A stretch of 64,000 bases of DNA from Mesostigma viride (lineage: Eukaryota; Streptophyta; Mesostigmatophyceae; Mesostigmatales; Mesostigmataceae): the NCBI GenBank assembly GCA_009746045.1, contig RPFO01000080.1, forward strand, positions 5,593,205 through 5,657,204, read 5' to 3'. The position numbers were made by a program, and so were the translations under genes. Below the pieces are notes generated by a model. The model did no database searches. It was given only the letters and a program-made list of their open reading frames with translations, and was not told the DNA's origin. This document shows positions 43,683 through 54,200 of this stretch, one piece after another; position 1 is the stretch's first letter, and each line of letters starts with the position of its first letter.

Positions 43683-44860
43683 TCAATGATCAGCAGCCTT
43701 GCCCTTGCCCTTGTCCTGGGATGGACCAGCCTTGTCCTTGCTGCCACCCTGAGCTGGCTTGCTCTGACCTTCCTGCCTCAGGTACGAGGGACACTCATTC
43801 CTGAAGTGACCCTTCCCCTGGCAGAAATAACATTCCACCTGACTGATGTCCCGTGAGGTCCCACTGCTGGGCCCAGCCTTGGGAGGACCACCCACCCTCT
43901 TGAAGTCAAACTGGGACTGTGGATGTCCCGACTTCGGCGGGGTCCCCCGTCCAGCCCTTCTGTCACGCCCCCTCCTGGACCTTCCTCGACCCCTTGAAGA
44001 GGTCTCAGGCCCTCTCGAGGGCGCTGGGCCCCCGTGGCCCGATCCCCTCATGGACTTAACCGTGGGTTCAGTGGCCTCCTCATCACCCTGACGAGGGCGC
44101 TTACCACCCACGTACTTGCCGCTGAAACACTCATACAACTGGTCCGTCATGGCTGCCCAGCCATGGACCTGTCGCATGTGGATGGTCACATTATCCATGG
44201 TGACCGGATCCAGCTGCAGCGACTTGAGAAAGTCGCCCATGGCCATCCGATCTGCGACGAAGAAGCCCTTGGCCATGGCGTCCTCCCTCAGCTTGACGAA
44301 GTCTTCAAAGGCGTGGACCACTAGCTGCCCCTTGATGGGCTTGTAGTCCAGGTATTCTTGCTTCAGGTGGGACCCATCTATGGTCCTCTTGTCACTCAGG
44401 AACGACCTGAGTCGCGTCATAAACGCCGCCCAGGTGTCCCCCGCCGCGTGTCGCTCCCGAACAAACTTGAACAGCCGCCTCGCCGACTGCCGTATGTAGG
44501 CACTAGACGCCAGGATGCGAAGCTTGTCACCGTTGTATATCTCCGTGTACAAGTTCATGTCCTCTAACATCCTCTCAGCATCCCGGGGCTGCCAATTGTC
44601 CTTGATGGACTGAAACTGGCCTAGCACCGCGTACCCCTCAGCAACGTTGGTCGCTTAGGCGCCGCTTGATCTGCGGCTGGCGCGTGCTGCCCGCCCTGCG
44701 ATCCTTGGCTCTGATTATCTGGCACCTCAGCCTGGTCTCCCAGCGCCTGGCCGTCCCCGCGTCCATCGCGTCCACCGCGTCCATCGCGTCCATCCATCCC
44801 AGCGCCGCGCCGCGCGAAGCCCATAAAGCCCGCTTGTTGGTTGATAGCTCCATCCTCCAT
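43683..44860 (-). pseudogene. Copia 1 Gag
   Basis: Starts at ATG 44860 (MEDGAINQQ), glycine/aspartate-rich at first. A one-base shift near 44640 leads into the capsid region (SIKDNWQPRDAERMLEDMN, FKFVRERHAAGDTWAAF, GSHLKQEYLDYKPIKGQLV). An RG-rich segment and a CX2CX4HX4C knuckle (43791-43832: C-YF-C-QGKG-H-FRNE-C) follow. It ends KGKAADH then TGA (43683-43685). The next codons continue in the same frame into Pol, so the stop may be read through. Confidence 0.85.
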
Positions 44861-45968
44861 GATGGCCTCTGTTCAGATCTGCTACAGCCAGCCAAGTGGC
44901 CAAGCAGCAATTAAAGCAATATAAGCTACTGAACAAGAAAGGAAAGTGCCAAGTGTTACCACTCAGGCAAGACCACCACGGCTGGCCCCAGGCGCGTCCT
45001 GGTTCTCCTTGTCGCTGTCGTCGTCGCTGTCGCTCACCACAATCAGCTCTGGTACCCTGCTACCTGCTGCGCCGTCGTCGACCCGCTGTCGGCCCGCGAT
45101 GACTGAATCGTCACCGTTGGTATAGTAGACAGGTGACAACCCGTCGTTGGCACCCGCGGATTGTATCTTGGCACCTCGTGGTCGCCAAGTGTCTCGTCGC
45201 CTAGCCCAGCGACACCCCCTGCTCCCACCTCAAGGTCACTATCGTACCCAAGAGGTGCAAACTCTTCCCAACGCGTCACACGAACGCGAAGGGGGGGCAG
45301 TTCCTGAAAAGGAACTCTTACTCGCTCCGGAAACCTGCCGACTCTTGTGCGCGCTGTCCTCCGGTGATGGCTTCCGCTGTCGCCCCGACCTCTGCAAGCC
45401 GCCTGTGATGCTCCGCTCCGCGTCGTTCACGCCTAACTGGCCCCGCTGCAACACCCTCGTCGCCGATGACGCCTGCGAAAGCACGTGGTACTCCCGCACC
45501 CGCTACTGTCGGTACAAACTCGTGTCGCCCTGCGCCAGCTGCCTCCGCAACCTCGCCTCGCCTTGCCGCCAACTCCGTCCGCACTCGCTCAGCTACTGCT
45601 GTAATCACCGTCTGGATGCCGACCAACCGTGAAGCTCCTGCTCAAGGTCGTCGATGCTCCGGTGCTCCGGAATGACGATGGTTTGTACGTGTCGCAGAAT
45701 TCGCTCCCAATCTTCGACCTGGTCGTCGACGAATTGCACGAAGCTGCGATTACAGGCGGACGATCTGCAAGCAATAAAGATAGATCCCGAACGACACGAC
45801 GTAATTCAGGAGAAATCGAACCCCCAGCAGACTGCCGAAACCGGAAATCCTGCTGCCGTTGTTCTCCTGCACCATTCACCACCGGACGAGCTCCTCGCGT
45901 CGTCAACGCTGCACACCGCAACCGGCAACGACCCTCCTGGCCGTTCCGCTGAGACTGGTTGTAATTTG
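44861..45968 (-). other. Copia 1 5' leader
   Basis: About 1.1 kb between the 5' LTR and Gag. A frame at 45318-45626 (VITAVAERVRTELAARRGEV) looks helical and could be an N-terminal Gag part, but frames are broken. A diverged copy lies at 51272-52264 because of the assembly duplication. Confidence 0.5.
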
Positions 45969-46663
45969 AGTTAACGTTCCTAGCAAACGCAATGTGAAGG
46001 ATATGGTTGCAATGCAGCAATGTGTGAATATGGTTGGAAACGGAGCTTTGTTAAAATCGGATAATGTTACAGCGCTCACACACTTGAGGCTTGTACACGC
46101 GCTTGCCAAGTCAAGGCACAACACGTGAGGCGGGCTCGCAAGAGATGCCCAAATGGCACTGGCCTATTGTTTATATACTTGTGCACTGTGCTTGCTAGTC
46201 CTGAGCAACCTAAGAGGTATGCTCAGTAATAACACCCCGGTACAGTATTCACTACCTGTACAGCGCCCAGCTCCTATACAGTAGGTCTGCCATACAGGCA
46301 CAGTGACCACAGAGCACAGTCCACAGTGACTATTGCATCTGCACCTAGAAGTCCAGGACTAAGCCTGCGGTACCAACAGACCACAGGTTAAGGTTCCTAT
46401 TTCCTGCGTACGACGTATTAATCCAATACCGTCGTAGGTACAGCACCTAATTCCTGTCAGCCCAGGAATTACTGTCGACCCCATATGTCGTCGGCAAATA
46501 TTCACGTCCGACTTAGAAGAACAGCCGGCTCGCGCTCGCGCGCGACCGGGAAGTCGGAACGCCATAACTTTCTTGATACTTGTCGGAATGAACTCGTTCC
46601 GGTGCCGCTGGAATCGCAGAGATATGCCGAATCAGGATCACGCCAATGCGCTTGGCGTTAACT
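45969..46663 (-). repeat. 5' LTR of copia element 1
   Basis: 695 bp; ends AGTTAACG/CGTTAACT. Differs from the 3' LTR at several sites (for example near 46144 and 46205). A third, noisy copy at about 52265-52925 is part of the assembly duplication. Confidence 0.93.
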
Positions 46664-47512
46664 GCCCGCGCAGGCCGCGTCCTGCAGGCGGCGCCTGAGC
46701 AACGACCTCGTGCGCTCCTCGAGCGTGCCCGGCGCGGCCGACACGTCGACCACATCCACCACGCACTCGCCCGTCTCGCCCTGGAGGCCACACGAGCCGC
46801 AGCAGGGCGCTCGCTCGACGAGCGCGGGCCCCCCCACGTGCAACAGCGCGCGCCGCAACACGGACATCAAGGCCCCGACACCGGAGAGATGCACCCCCGG
46901 CTGTGCCAAGTCACACAGTCGCCGAAACTCGTCGCGAGCATCGCACATCGGCTGCACGCTCCCGCGCGCACGCGCCAGCATGCACGACAGCATCGCCCCC
47001 GCCACGCGGAAATCCAACGCGCCGCCGGGGGAGTCCTGCGGTGCGACAGGGGGTGTCACGAGGCCGAGACCGCCGGACTCGGCGCGCATCTGCGTCAGCG
47101 ACAGCTTTGCGAACACGACCTCGAGCGCCGTGTCATGGGCGCCGCTCCCGTTGGACGATCGGAACGTGGCGTCGCGGGGTCGCAGAACCACGCCCCTGCA
47201 CGCGGCTCGCATGTCATCGAGGACCTCCCGCTCTTCCAACGTGACGGGCGCGACAGCCGCGGCAGCGAGAGTGGCTTCCTCTCGAGACACGGCCGACACA
47301 TCGGAGTTGGGGCGTGGGGACGCGACGGTGGCAGCACCCGCCGCCTCATCCGACACGCTCGCGCGGTCCAAAGGCTGCGCGACCGCCTCGGGTAGCTCTT
47401 CACCGTCCGCATGCTCGACAGCACCGCCCAACTCGGTCACAAATGGGCACTCCTCCCGCTCCGCGTCCTGCACGCAGGGAACGTGGTGAGCCGGACAAAC
47501 AGTTGCACGCAT
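46664..47512 (-). pseudogene. USP-like triple-domain gene, segment I (N-terminus, first half of domain 1)
   Basis: Starts at ATG 47512 (MRATVCPAHH), whose A is shared with the stop of the preceding ORF (TGATG). After ~100 low-complexity residues comes a block aligning with the catalytic region of domains 2 and 3: SSNGSGAHDTALEVVF, where NSC of the others is GSG, so the nucleophile is missing (position ~124). ESGG and a conserved helical region follow, then CCGSC and CAGC (the second completed across the insertion). Spacing from the lost Cys to Asp 371 is 247, like the 239 and 243 of the other domains. Domain 1 is probably a non-catalytic paralogue. Confidence 0.6.
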
Positions 47513-47757
47513 CAGCACGCGCCCGCATATACATCCTCGCAGGACAAAGGCACGCCAGCGTGAAACCAAGTCCCACAAGGCGAGATGCTACCCACCAGCG
47601 CGGCATCCATCACGTCCATCGCGTCCGCGCCATCGCCCCGCGCAACCGCGCTCCCGTCCGCCGGAACGTTGGCATTCTCGCCATCCCCGCAACCACCATC
47701 TTCGCTCTCCTGCGGGGCATCAGAAATGAAGGACGAAGAATCCAACCCGATTACCAT
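47512..47757 (-). CDS. Small acidic ORF upstream of the USP-like gene
   Basis: 81 codons from ATG 47757 (MVIGLDSSSF), rich in Asp/Glu/Gly. Its ATG overlaps the stop of the upstream ORF as TGATG and its own TGA overlaps the USP-like ATG as TGATG. It could be a separate small protein translated by stop-restart, or the N-terminus of the large protein displaced by an indel. No domain recognised. Confidence 0.4.
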   Translation of the reverse strand: MVIGLDSSSFISDAPQESEDGGCGDGENANVPADGSAVARGDGADAMDVMDAALVGSISPCGTWFHAGVPLSCEDVYAGAC

Positions 47758-48263
47758 CAACCGTTAGGGTCTTGCCACTCTGAAATTACGTTCGGTCTTC
47801 TCGCGCTCTCAATTAATTCTACCGTCGGCGGTGGGGTTGTGTTCCACCTCCTGCAGCTTCGTGGTGATGGCGTCCGTGGCCGCTCGAGGTGGTCGCTGAC
47901 CGCAGTAGGTCCGCGTAGGAGTGCGGCGAGAGGCTGCAATCTGCCTGCCGGGTCGGCTAGCTGGGCAGCGATGGTGGCAGTCTGCGCTGCGATCTCCCGG
48001 ACAGCGCATGCACAGCCAGCCCTGGCTTCGGGTTCAGGGCAGTGATAGCTTCCAGCTTCTTGATAAAGGCCGCACTGGCCCTCCACCTGGTTGCATGAGG
48101 CGAGAGAGTAGGGCGGCATTAATTTATAGGGCGGCATGTGCATCGGAAGCCTGTGTGCCGCGGTCTGCAGGGCCGCTGTGAACTGGGGTTGGAGCTTGTG
48201 GGCGACCTTGTTTTCCGCATTGTCCAGAGACCCAGGCCGTCGATCCACCTGTTGAGCGTCGTG
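47757..48263 (-). pseudogene. Upstream ORF interrupted by copia 2 (3' part)
   Basis: Frame reads DNAENKVAHKLQPQFTAAL and EIAAQTATIAAQLADPAG and stops at 47757 (TGATG overlap with the next ATG). Removing copia 2 and one GTCAG copy joins it in frame to 62855-62996, giving about 215 codons from the nearest upstream stop. A segment near residue 145 looks helical; no family recognised. Confidence 0.35.
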
Positions 48264-48268
48264 GTCAG

Positions 48269-48729
48269 AGTTGGATGGAGACTAGGGACGACGAACAACT
48301 GCTGAAGCTGAAAGCGAATGATGATTGTATTAGTAATAATACAATGAGAGAGCAATGGAAGCTGAGGGCTCAGAATGGAACGTCTGGGCAAACTCGGGTG
48401 CTGCGGCACTCCCCAGTGCTACGCCTATATGCCTATGGCGGTGCTACCTGCAGCACCTCACCAGTGGACAACTGTACACTGCAATGCCATGCGACCACGT
48501 CACTAGCATCAACTACACTCGGCCCGTCCAGAACCGGATAACCCGGGTCTGGCGGGTCGAGCTAGAGTCTAGGCACAGTCTGGCACTAACCGCACATCGG
48601 TCCACATGACACCTCAGTACCGTACACCCTGCCGTACAGTACTACTGAGGTGTCCCGCTCAGCCGCGGTAGGCAATACGCGGCGCGCAGGCCGGAAATCC
48701 GTGTGTCAGCCTAAGCATCTCATCTAACT
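48269..48729 (-). repeat. 3' LTR of copia element 2
   Basis: 461 bp; the right copy is 458 bp with one 3-bp difference in ACTACTGAGG. A purine tract (about 48735-48750) precedes it on the minus strand. A noisy extra copy at about 54413-54850 belongs to the assembly duplication. Confidence 0.92.
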
Positions 48730-49804
48730 CCCATTATGTTTTCCTTTCAGGTTGAAGGCTAGCGACTTCAAGCCTGATCCTGCCCAGCTAGGAGACTGAC
48801 TCCAAGCTGACTGAGGTGCTGAGCAACTGACACCCATACTGCAACATCTGGACTGAAAAAGATGGGCCCCAGAACTCGTGCAATACTTGTGATGGCATCA
48901 CGTTTAGCTCAACATGCCCGGGGAGTTCCTCCTCCTCGCGAGCTCACAAGGGAGATAGCTATGCCTGTCTGCCTATCCAGGGAGTGCATCACCAGCCAAG
49001 AGAGCCATTGTAAAAAAAATGCCAAGGTAACCGTTTAAGAGGTTCCATGTTGTTCCATCATCATCGCCCACTCAGAGAAAAAATACCCAGCCAGGCTGGG
49101 TCAACTGAGCTCAGGTTACCTGCAACCTGAGGAGTGACAGTAGACAGGTTTATTGCACCCTGCACTGTCCATGTTGTACCTGCACAACATGAGAGGACCA
49201 GCCACCCCTGCCCTGCACAGAGGGGGCTGAAGTCCTAGTGACAGGTGACAGGACTATGACATCCTGGACCTGGCCACGTTGCACCTGCACAACGTGTGGG
49301 GACCAGCCACCCCTGCCCTGCACAGTGGTGGCGGAAGTCCTGGTGACAGGTGACAGGAGTATTGCATCCTGCACCTGGGCTGAGCACGTTGTACTAGACA
49401 ACATGCCAGCACCCATGCCTTGACTGCCACTGAACAGTGAGGCCAGGTGGCCCAGGAGAGCCACAGTGAACTGTGGTCCTGGGTAACCACCTGTCAAGGG
49501 AGCTTTGACCCTCCACTTGAATGGGAGGCACCTGAGCCACTGAGCTCAATTAAGGCCAATCCACCAAGGCATACACCCTAGTGGAGAAAGAATGTGAGAT
49601 ACATCCCCTGCCCACCTATGAAGGTGGGCAGAACGAAATTCCATGGTGTTGAAAAAATCAAAACAGATTTTATTTGGCATAGGGCACGCAGATGTATGAA
49701 AACAGACTCCAACCAACCCCCCCTTGCTGGAAGCCACAACCTACCCCTTGGACCTGCCCAAGGGGTACTGGGTTACCTAGGCGGCCCTGGTGAACAGGAC
49801 CCTG
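48730..49804 (-). other. Copia 2 region between Pol and the 3' LTR
   Basis: Non-coding as far as can be seen. Holds imperfect tandem repeats of about 110 bp at 49150-49400 (ACCTGCACAAC, GACCAGCCACCCCTG, CTAGTGACAGGTGACAGG). Confidence 0.6.
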
Positions 49805-51217
49805 CTAGGCGTCCCCCCTATGGGGCAGGGTTGCCTGCTTGCCATAGGGGTTCATCAAGTGGTACAACAGCTGGTATTGGTCAGCTGCCTGCTGAGGCAC
49901 TTTAGTGAGTGCATCAGCAGCGTTGTGTTTGTCCTCCACGTGACGGGTGGACTCCCAGTAGGTGGACTCCTGTTTAAGGACCACCCAGTCAAGATCAGTG
50001 TGCACAGCATAGGGGTTAGCAAGGAAACTGAGGACTGACTGACTGTCAGTGAGCAAGTGTGCCACCACCCCAGCATTGCTGCCTGCTTGCATCTGCAACC
50101 AAACCAGCACATGATTCAAGTACCTGGCATGAAGCACTGCTGACACCACTGCCCTGCACTCAGCAGCATTGCTGCTGACAGCCTTGCGTCTATGCAACCG
50201 GCTGTACCATGAAATGAGAGACAAGGGTGCATCATCATTCTGCACAAAATACAAGCCTGACTCCCTTGCCTGCAGCTTGGTAATCTGTCTGGACTCCATG
50301 GAACTATCCATCATAGCTTGGATGTGAATGGTTTTGTGGAGATCCAAAGAATGCAAGATAAGGGGAGGGCCTTCCTGGAGAGTTTTGGTGATGGCTTTGT
50401 GACCTACTTGCATCAAGACATCATCATCAACTCTGCTAACCACAGCCAGGTGAGGTGCACACGTTGAGCACAACCACCCCAGCTTGCCTCTAATGGTAGG
50501 ACAGGCTCCAGGTTTGATTTTTGTTTGCAAAACCTCCAAGCAGCTGTGCATGTAATCATTGGGAGAATAAAGTGCACACACCCACTGGTTTTGATGCTGC
50601 TGGAGTTGTAACATGGTGCCACAAAATTTTATGGCAGTGGTGCCCAGCTCTACTTGCTTGCCAATCTCAAAATGCTGTGACACTTGTTGAATAAAATCAT
50701 CCACAGCACGCCTTGGCCCAGCAATCAGCTGATCATCCCCATGCCACACAAAGGTGAGTATGCCATGAGGGTGTGGGACCACAAAGAAGCAAGGGTCTAT
50801 GTCATCATATCTAGCCCCTAGCTTTTCAAACACAGCCTGAGCTGACATTCTGAAAATTCGAGGAGCTGATTGCAGCCCTTCGACCCCTATGTTAGCTTTC
50901 AGGTACTGCTGAGGTATGTGTTTTGCCCAAACTCTGGGAGTGGAGACTACATACACCTGACCATGCCACACTTGTTGTGCTATCTCAGGTGAGCCTTTCA
51001 AGAAAGCCCTTTTAATGTCTGTAGCCTTACATACATAGTCATCCCCATCATTGAGATGACCCACAAAGACAGACAGCAAGATTTTTAAGGACGTTTGCTG
51101 AATGCCTGGCGTGTACAACTCTGCCTCTGTCAGATCAGTGGTGCCCTTGAACTCTGTCACACAAGGTCGAGCATGGAAAATGACTGACCCATCTGCTGCT
51201 GGCTTATGTTTACACAA
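49805..51217 (-). CDS. Copia 2 reverse transcriptase and RNase H
   Basis: 470 codons, cut upstream by the gap; the sequence continues in the copy at 57307 and beyond. RT: CKATDIKRAFLKG (first Asp), FVWHGDDQLIAG (catalytic DD after His-Gly instead of Tyr-Val), then RNase H: MMDSSMESRQITK, NAAECRAVV, LLTDSQSVL and KHNAADALTKVP. Related to copia 1 Pol but clearly diverged. A one-base-different second copy lies at 55900-57307. Confidence 0.9.
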   Translation of the reverse strand: MCKHKPAADGSVIFHARPCVTEFKGTTDLTEAELYTPGIQQTSLKILLSVFVGHLNDGDDYVCKATDIKRAFLKGSPEIAQQVWHGQVYVVSTPRVWAKHIPQQYLKANIGVEGLQSAPRIFRMSAQAVFEKLGARYDDIDPCFFVVPHPHGILTFVWHGDDQLIAGPRRAVDDFIQQVSQHFEIGKQVELGTTAIKFCGTMLQLQQHQNQWVCALYSPNDYMHSCLEVLQTKIKPGACPTIRGKLGWLCSTCAPHLAVVSRVDDDVLMQVGHKAITKTLQEGPPLILHSLDLHKTIHIQAMMDSSMESRQITKLQARESGLYFVQNDDAPLSLISWYSRLHRRKAVSSNAAECRAVVSAVLHARYLNHVLVWLQMQAGSNAGVVAHLLTDSQSVLSFLANPYAVHTDLDWVVLKQESTYWESTRHVEDKHNAADALTKVPQQAADQYQLLYHLMNPYGKQATLPHRGDA

Positions 51218-51246
51218 ACTTCAGGCGCAAGTGCTTGCACCCTGCA

Positions 51247-51271
51247 NNNNNNNNNNNNNNNNNNNNNNNNN
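51247..51271. other. Assembly gap (25 N)
   Basis: A run of exactly 25 N, directly before the noisy duplicate. Confidence 1.
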
Positions 51272-54200
51272 CTGAACAGAAAGGAAATGCCAGCGTTACC
51301 ACTCAGCAGACACACGGCTGGCCCAGGCGCGTGCCTGTTCCCTTGTCGTGTCGTCGCGCTGTCGCTTCACCACAATCAGTCTCGGCACCCTGCTACCCGC
51401 TGCGGCCGTTCGTCGACCCGCTGTCGGCCGCCGATTGACTGAATCGTCCACCGTTGTTAGTAGACAGGTGACAACCCGTCCGTTGGGCACCGCCGCGGGA
51501 TTGTTTTGGCAACCTCGTGGTCGTCCAAGTGTCTCGTCGCCTACGCCCAGCGACACCCCCTGTCCACTCAAGGTCACTATCTACCCAAGAGTTGCAAACT
51601 CTTCCAGGTACGACGAACGGAAGGGTTGGGGAGTTCCTGAAAAGGAACCCTTTGCTCGCTCCGGTAAACTTGCCGCTCCTTGTGCGCGCTTGTCCTACTG
51701 TGATGCTTCCGCTGTCGGCCCAGACCTTTGAAGCGCCTTGATGCTCGCTCGCGTGTTCCGCTAACTGCCGCTGCAACACCCGCGCGCGATGACGCCTGCG
51801 AAAGTTATGGTATACCGCACAGTTGCTGCGGGTACAAACTCGTGTCGCACTGGCAGCTGCTCCGCTAACCTCACGCTTGCGCCAACTCCGCACGCACTCG
51901 CTCAGCTTACTGCTTAATACCGTCTGGATTGCCGACCAGACCGTGAAGCTCGCTCAGAGAGTTGTCGATGCTCCGGTGCTCCGGAATGCGATGGTTTGTG
52001 AGTGCGCAGGAATATCGCTCCCAATTTTCGACCTGGTCGTCGTACGGAATTGCGAAGCTGCGATTAACACGACGATTGCAAGCATAAGATAGATCCCGAA
52101 GACACGACGCAATTAGCGAAATCGAACCCCCCAGCAGCTGCCGAAGACCGGGAATCCTGCTGCCTTTGTGTCTTCCTGCACATTCACCACCCCCCTGACG
52201 AATCCTCGCGCTCGTCAACGTGCCCACCGCACCGGCAAGACCTTCCTGGGCCGTTCGCTGAGACTGTTGTAATTTGGTTACTTCCTGCAACGCAATGGAA
52301 GAGTATTGTTTGCAATGCAGGAATGTGTGTTATGGTTGGAACGAGTTTGTTAAAAATCGATAATGTACAGCGCTCACAACTTGAGGCTTGTACACGCGCT
52401 TGCCAAGTACAAGGCACACACGTGAGGCGGGCTCGCAAGACCTGCAAATGGCACTGGCTTTTAATACTTGTGCACTGTGCTTGCTAGTCCTGGGCAACCT
52501 AAGAGGTATTGCTCAGTATAACCCGGTACAGTATTCATACCTGGTACAGCGCCCCAGCTCCTATCAGGTAGGTCTGCCATACAGCACAGTGACCACAGAC
52601 ACAGTCACAGTGACTTTGCATCTGAAGCCTAGAAGGTCCAGGACTAAGCTGCGTACAACAGACCACAGGTTAAGTTCCTATTTCGCGTAGACGTATTATC
52701 CTACCGTCTAGGTACAGCACCTATTCGTCAGCCCTAGATTTACTGTCGACCCATCGTATGTCGGTCGCAAAATTCACGTCCGACTTAGAGAACGCCGTGC
52801 CTTCGCGCTCGGCGCGACCGGGAGTCGGCGCCATAACTTTCTTTTAATCTTGTCGGAATGAATCGTTCGGTGGCGGAATCGCAGAGATATGCCGAATCAG
52901 GTACGCCAATGCGCTTGGCGTTAACTGCCGCGCATTGCCGCGGTCTCTTGCGGGGCGCTCTGAGCAACGACCTCGGTGCGCTCGTCGGCGTAGCCGCGTG
53001 CGGCCGAACGCTCGACCACATTCCACCACGCACTCGCCGTTCGCTGTAGGCCACACGAGCGCAGCAGGGCGCTTCGCTGACGAGCGCGGGCCCCGCCCCG
53101 TGGCCAGCGCGCGCCGCAACACGACATCAAGAGCCCCGACACGGAGAGATGCACCCCCGCTGTGCAAGTACACAGTCCCGAATCGTGGAGCATCGCACAT
53201 CGGCTGCACGCTCCGCGCGCACGCCAGATGCCGACAGCATCGCCCCCGCCCGGAAATCCAACGCGCCGCGGTGGAGTCCTGGTGCGAGGGGTTGTACGAG
53301 CCGAGCCTGTCGATCGGCGCGCATGGTCAGCGACAGCTTTGCAACACGACCTCGAGCGCTGTTCATGGGCGCGCTCAGTTGGCGATCGGGTGGCGTGCGG
53401 GTCGCGACCACGGCCCTTGCACGCGGTCGATTGGTCATCGAGAGCACTCCCGCTTTTTCCAACGTGACGGGCGCGACAGCTTCGCAGCCGAGAGTGGGCT
53501 TCCTCTCGAGACACGTCCACACATCGGATTGGGCGTGGACGCGACGGTGCACACCGCCGCCTATCGACACGCTCGCGCTTCCAAAGGCTGCGCGACCGCG
53601 GGTAGCTCTTCACCGGTCCGCATGCTCGACAGCACGCCAATCGGTCAAATGCGGCACTCCTCCCGCTCACGTCCTGCCGCAGGGAAGTGTGAAGGGACAA
53701 CAGTTGCCGATAGCAGCGCCGAATACATCTCGCGGACAAAGGCACGCCAGGTGAACAAGTCCACAATGGGAGATGCTACCCACAGCGCGGCATCTCACGT
53801 CCATCGCGTCACGCGCCTCGCCCCGCGCAAAACCCGTCCGTTCCGCAGGAACGTGGGTTGGCCATCTCGCATCCCCGCAACCACCATTTGCTCTCCTGCG
53901 GTTGCATCAGAAGAAGGCGAAGATCAACCGTTACATCAACTTACGGTCTTTGCCTCTGAATTAGTTCGTTCTTCTCCGCTCGTCATTAATTCTACGTCGG
54001 CTGGTGGGGTTGTGTTCCACCTCTGCGGCTTCTGTAGATGGCGTCCTTGGCGCTCAGAGGTGGTCGTCTGACCGCAGTAGGTCGGTAGGGAGTGCGGAGG
54101 CTGCATCTGCCTGCCGGGGTCGCTGCTGGGCAGCGATGGTGCAGTTGCGCTGCATTCGGAAGCGCATGCACAGCAGCCCTGCGTTCGGGTTTGCAGGGCT

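Larger units (their letters stand above)
38650..46663 (-). mobile_element. Copia element 1 (Ty1/copia-like with permuted protease)
   Basis: LTRs 38650-39345 and 45969-46663 begin AGTTAACG and end CGTTAACT rather than TG..CA. TSD GCCCG lies at 38645-38649 and 46664-46668. Internal minus-strand genes are Gag with CCHC knuckle and a 1,134-codon Pol with integrase, an aspartic-protease-like domain, RT and RNase H, in that order. A purine tract (about 39350-39365) precedes the 3' LTR. The LTRs differ by several substitutions and one indel, so it is older than the gag-only element. It splits the USP-like gene. Confidence 0.92.

Noticed and set aside
45589-46020. 143-codon ORF starting in the copia 1 LTR
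   Set aside because: It crosses the LTR boundary and shares its first codons with an unrelated frame at the other LTR; no domain.
52921-54071. ORFs suggesting a further copy of the USP-like N-terminal gene
   Set aside because: They lie in the noisy assembly duplicate of 44929-51246 and are broken copies of the same gene.
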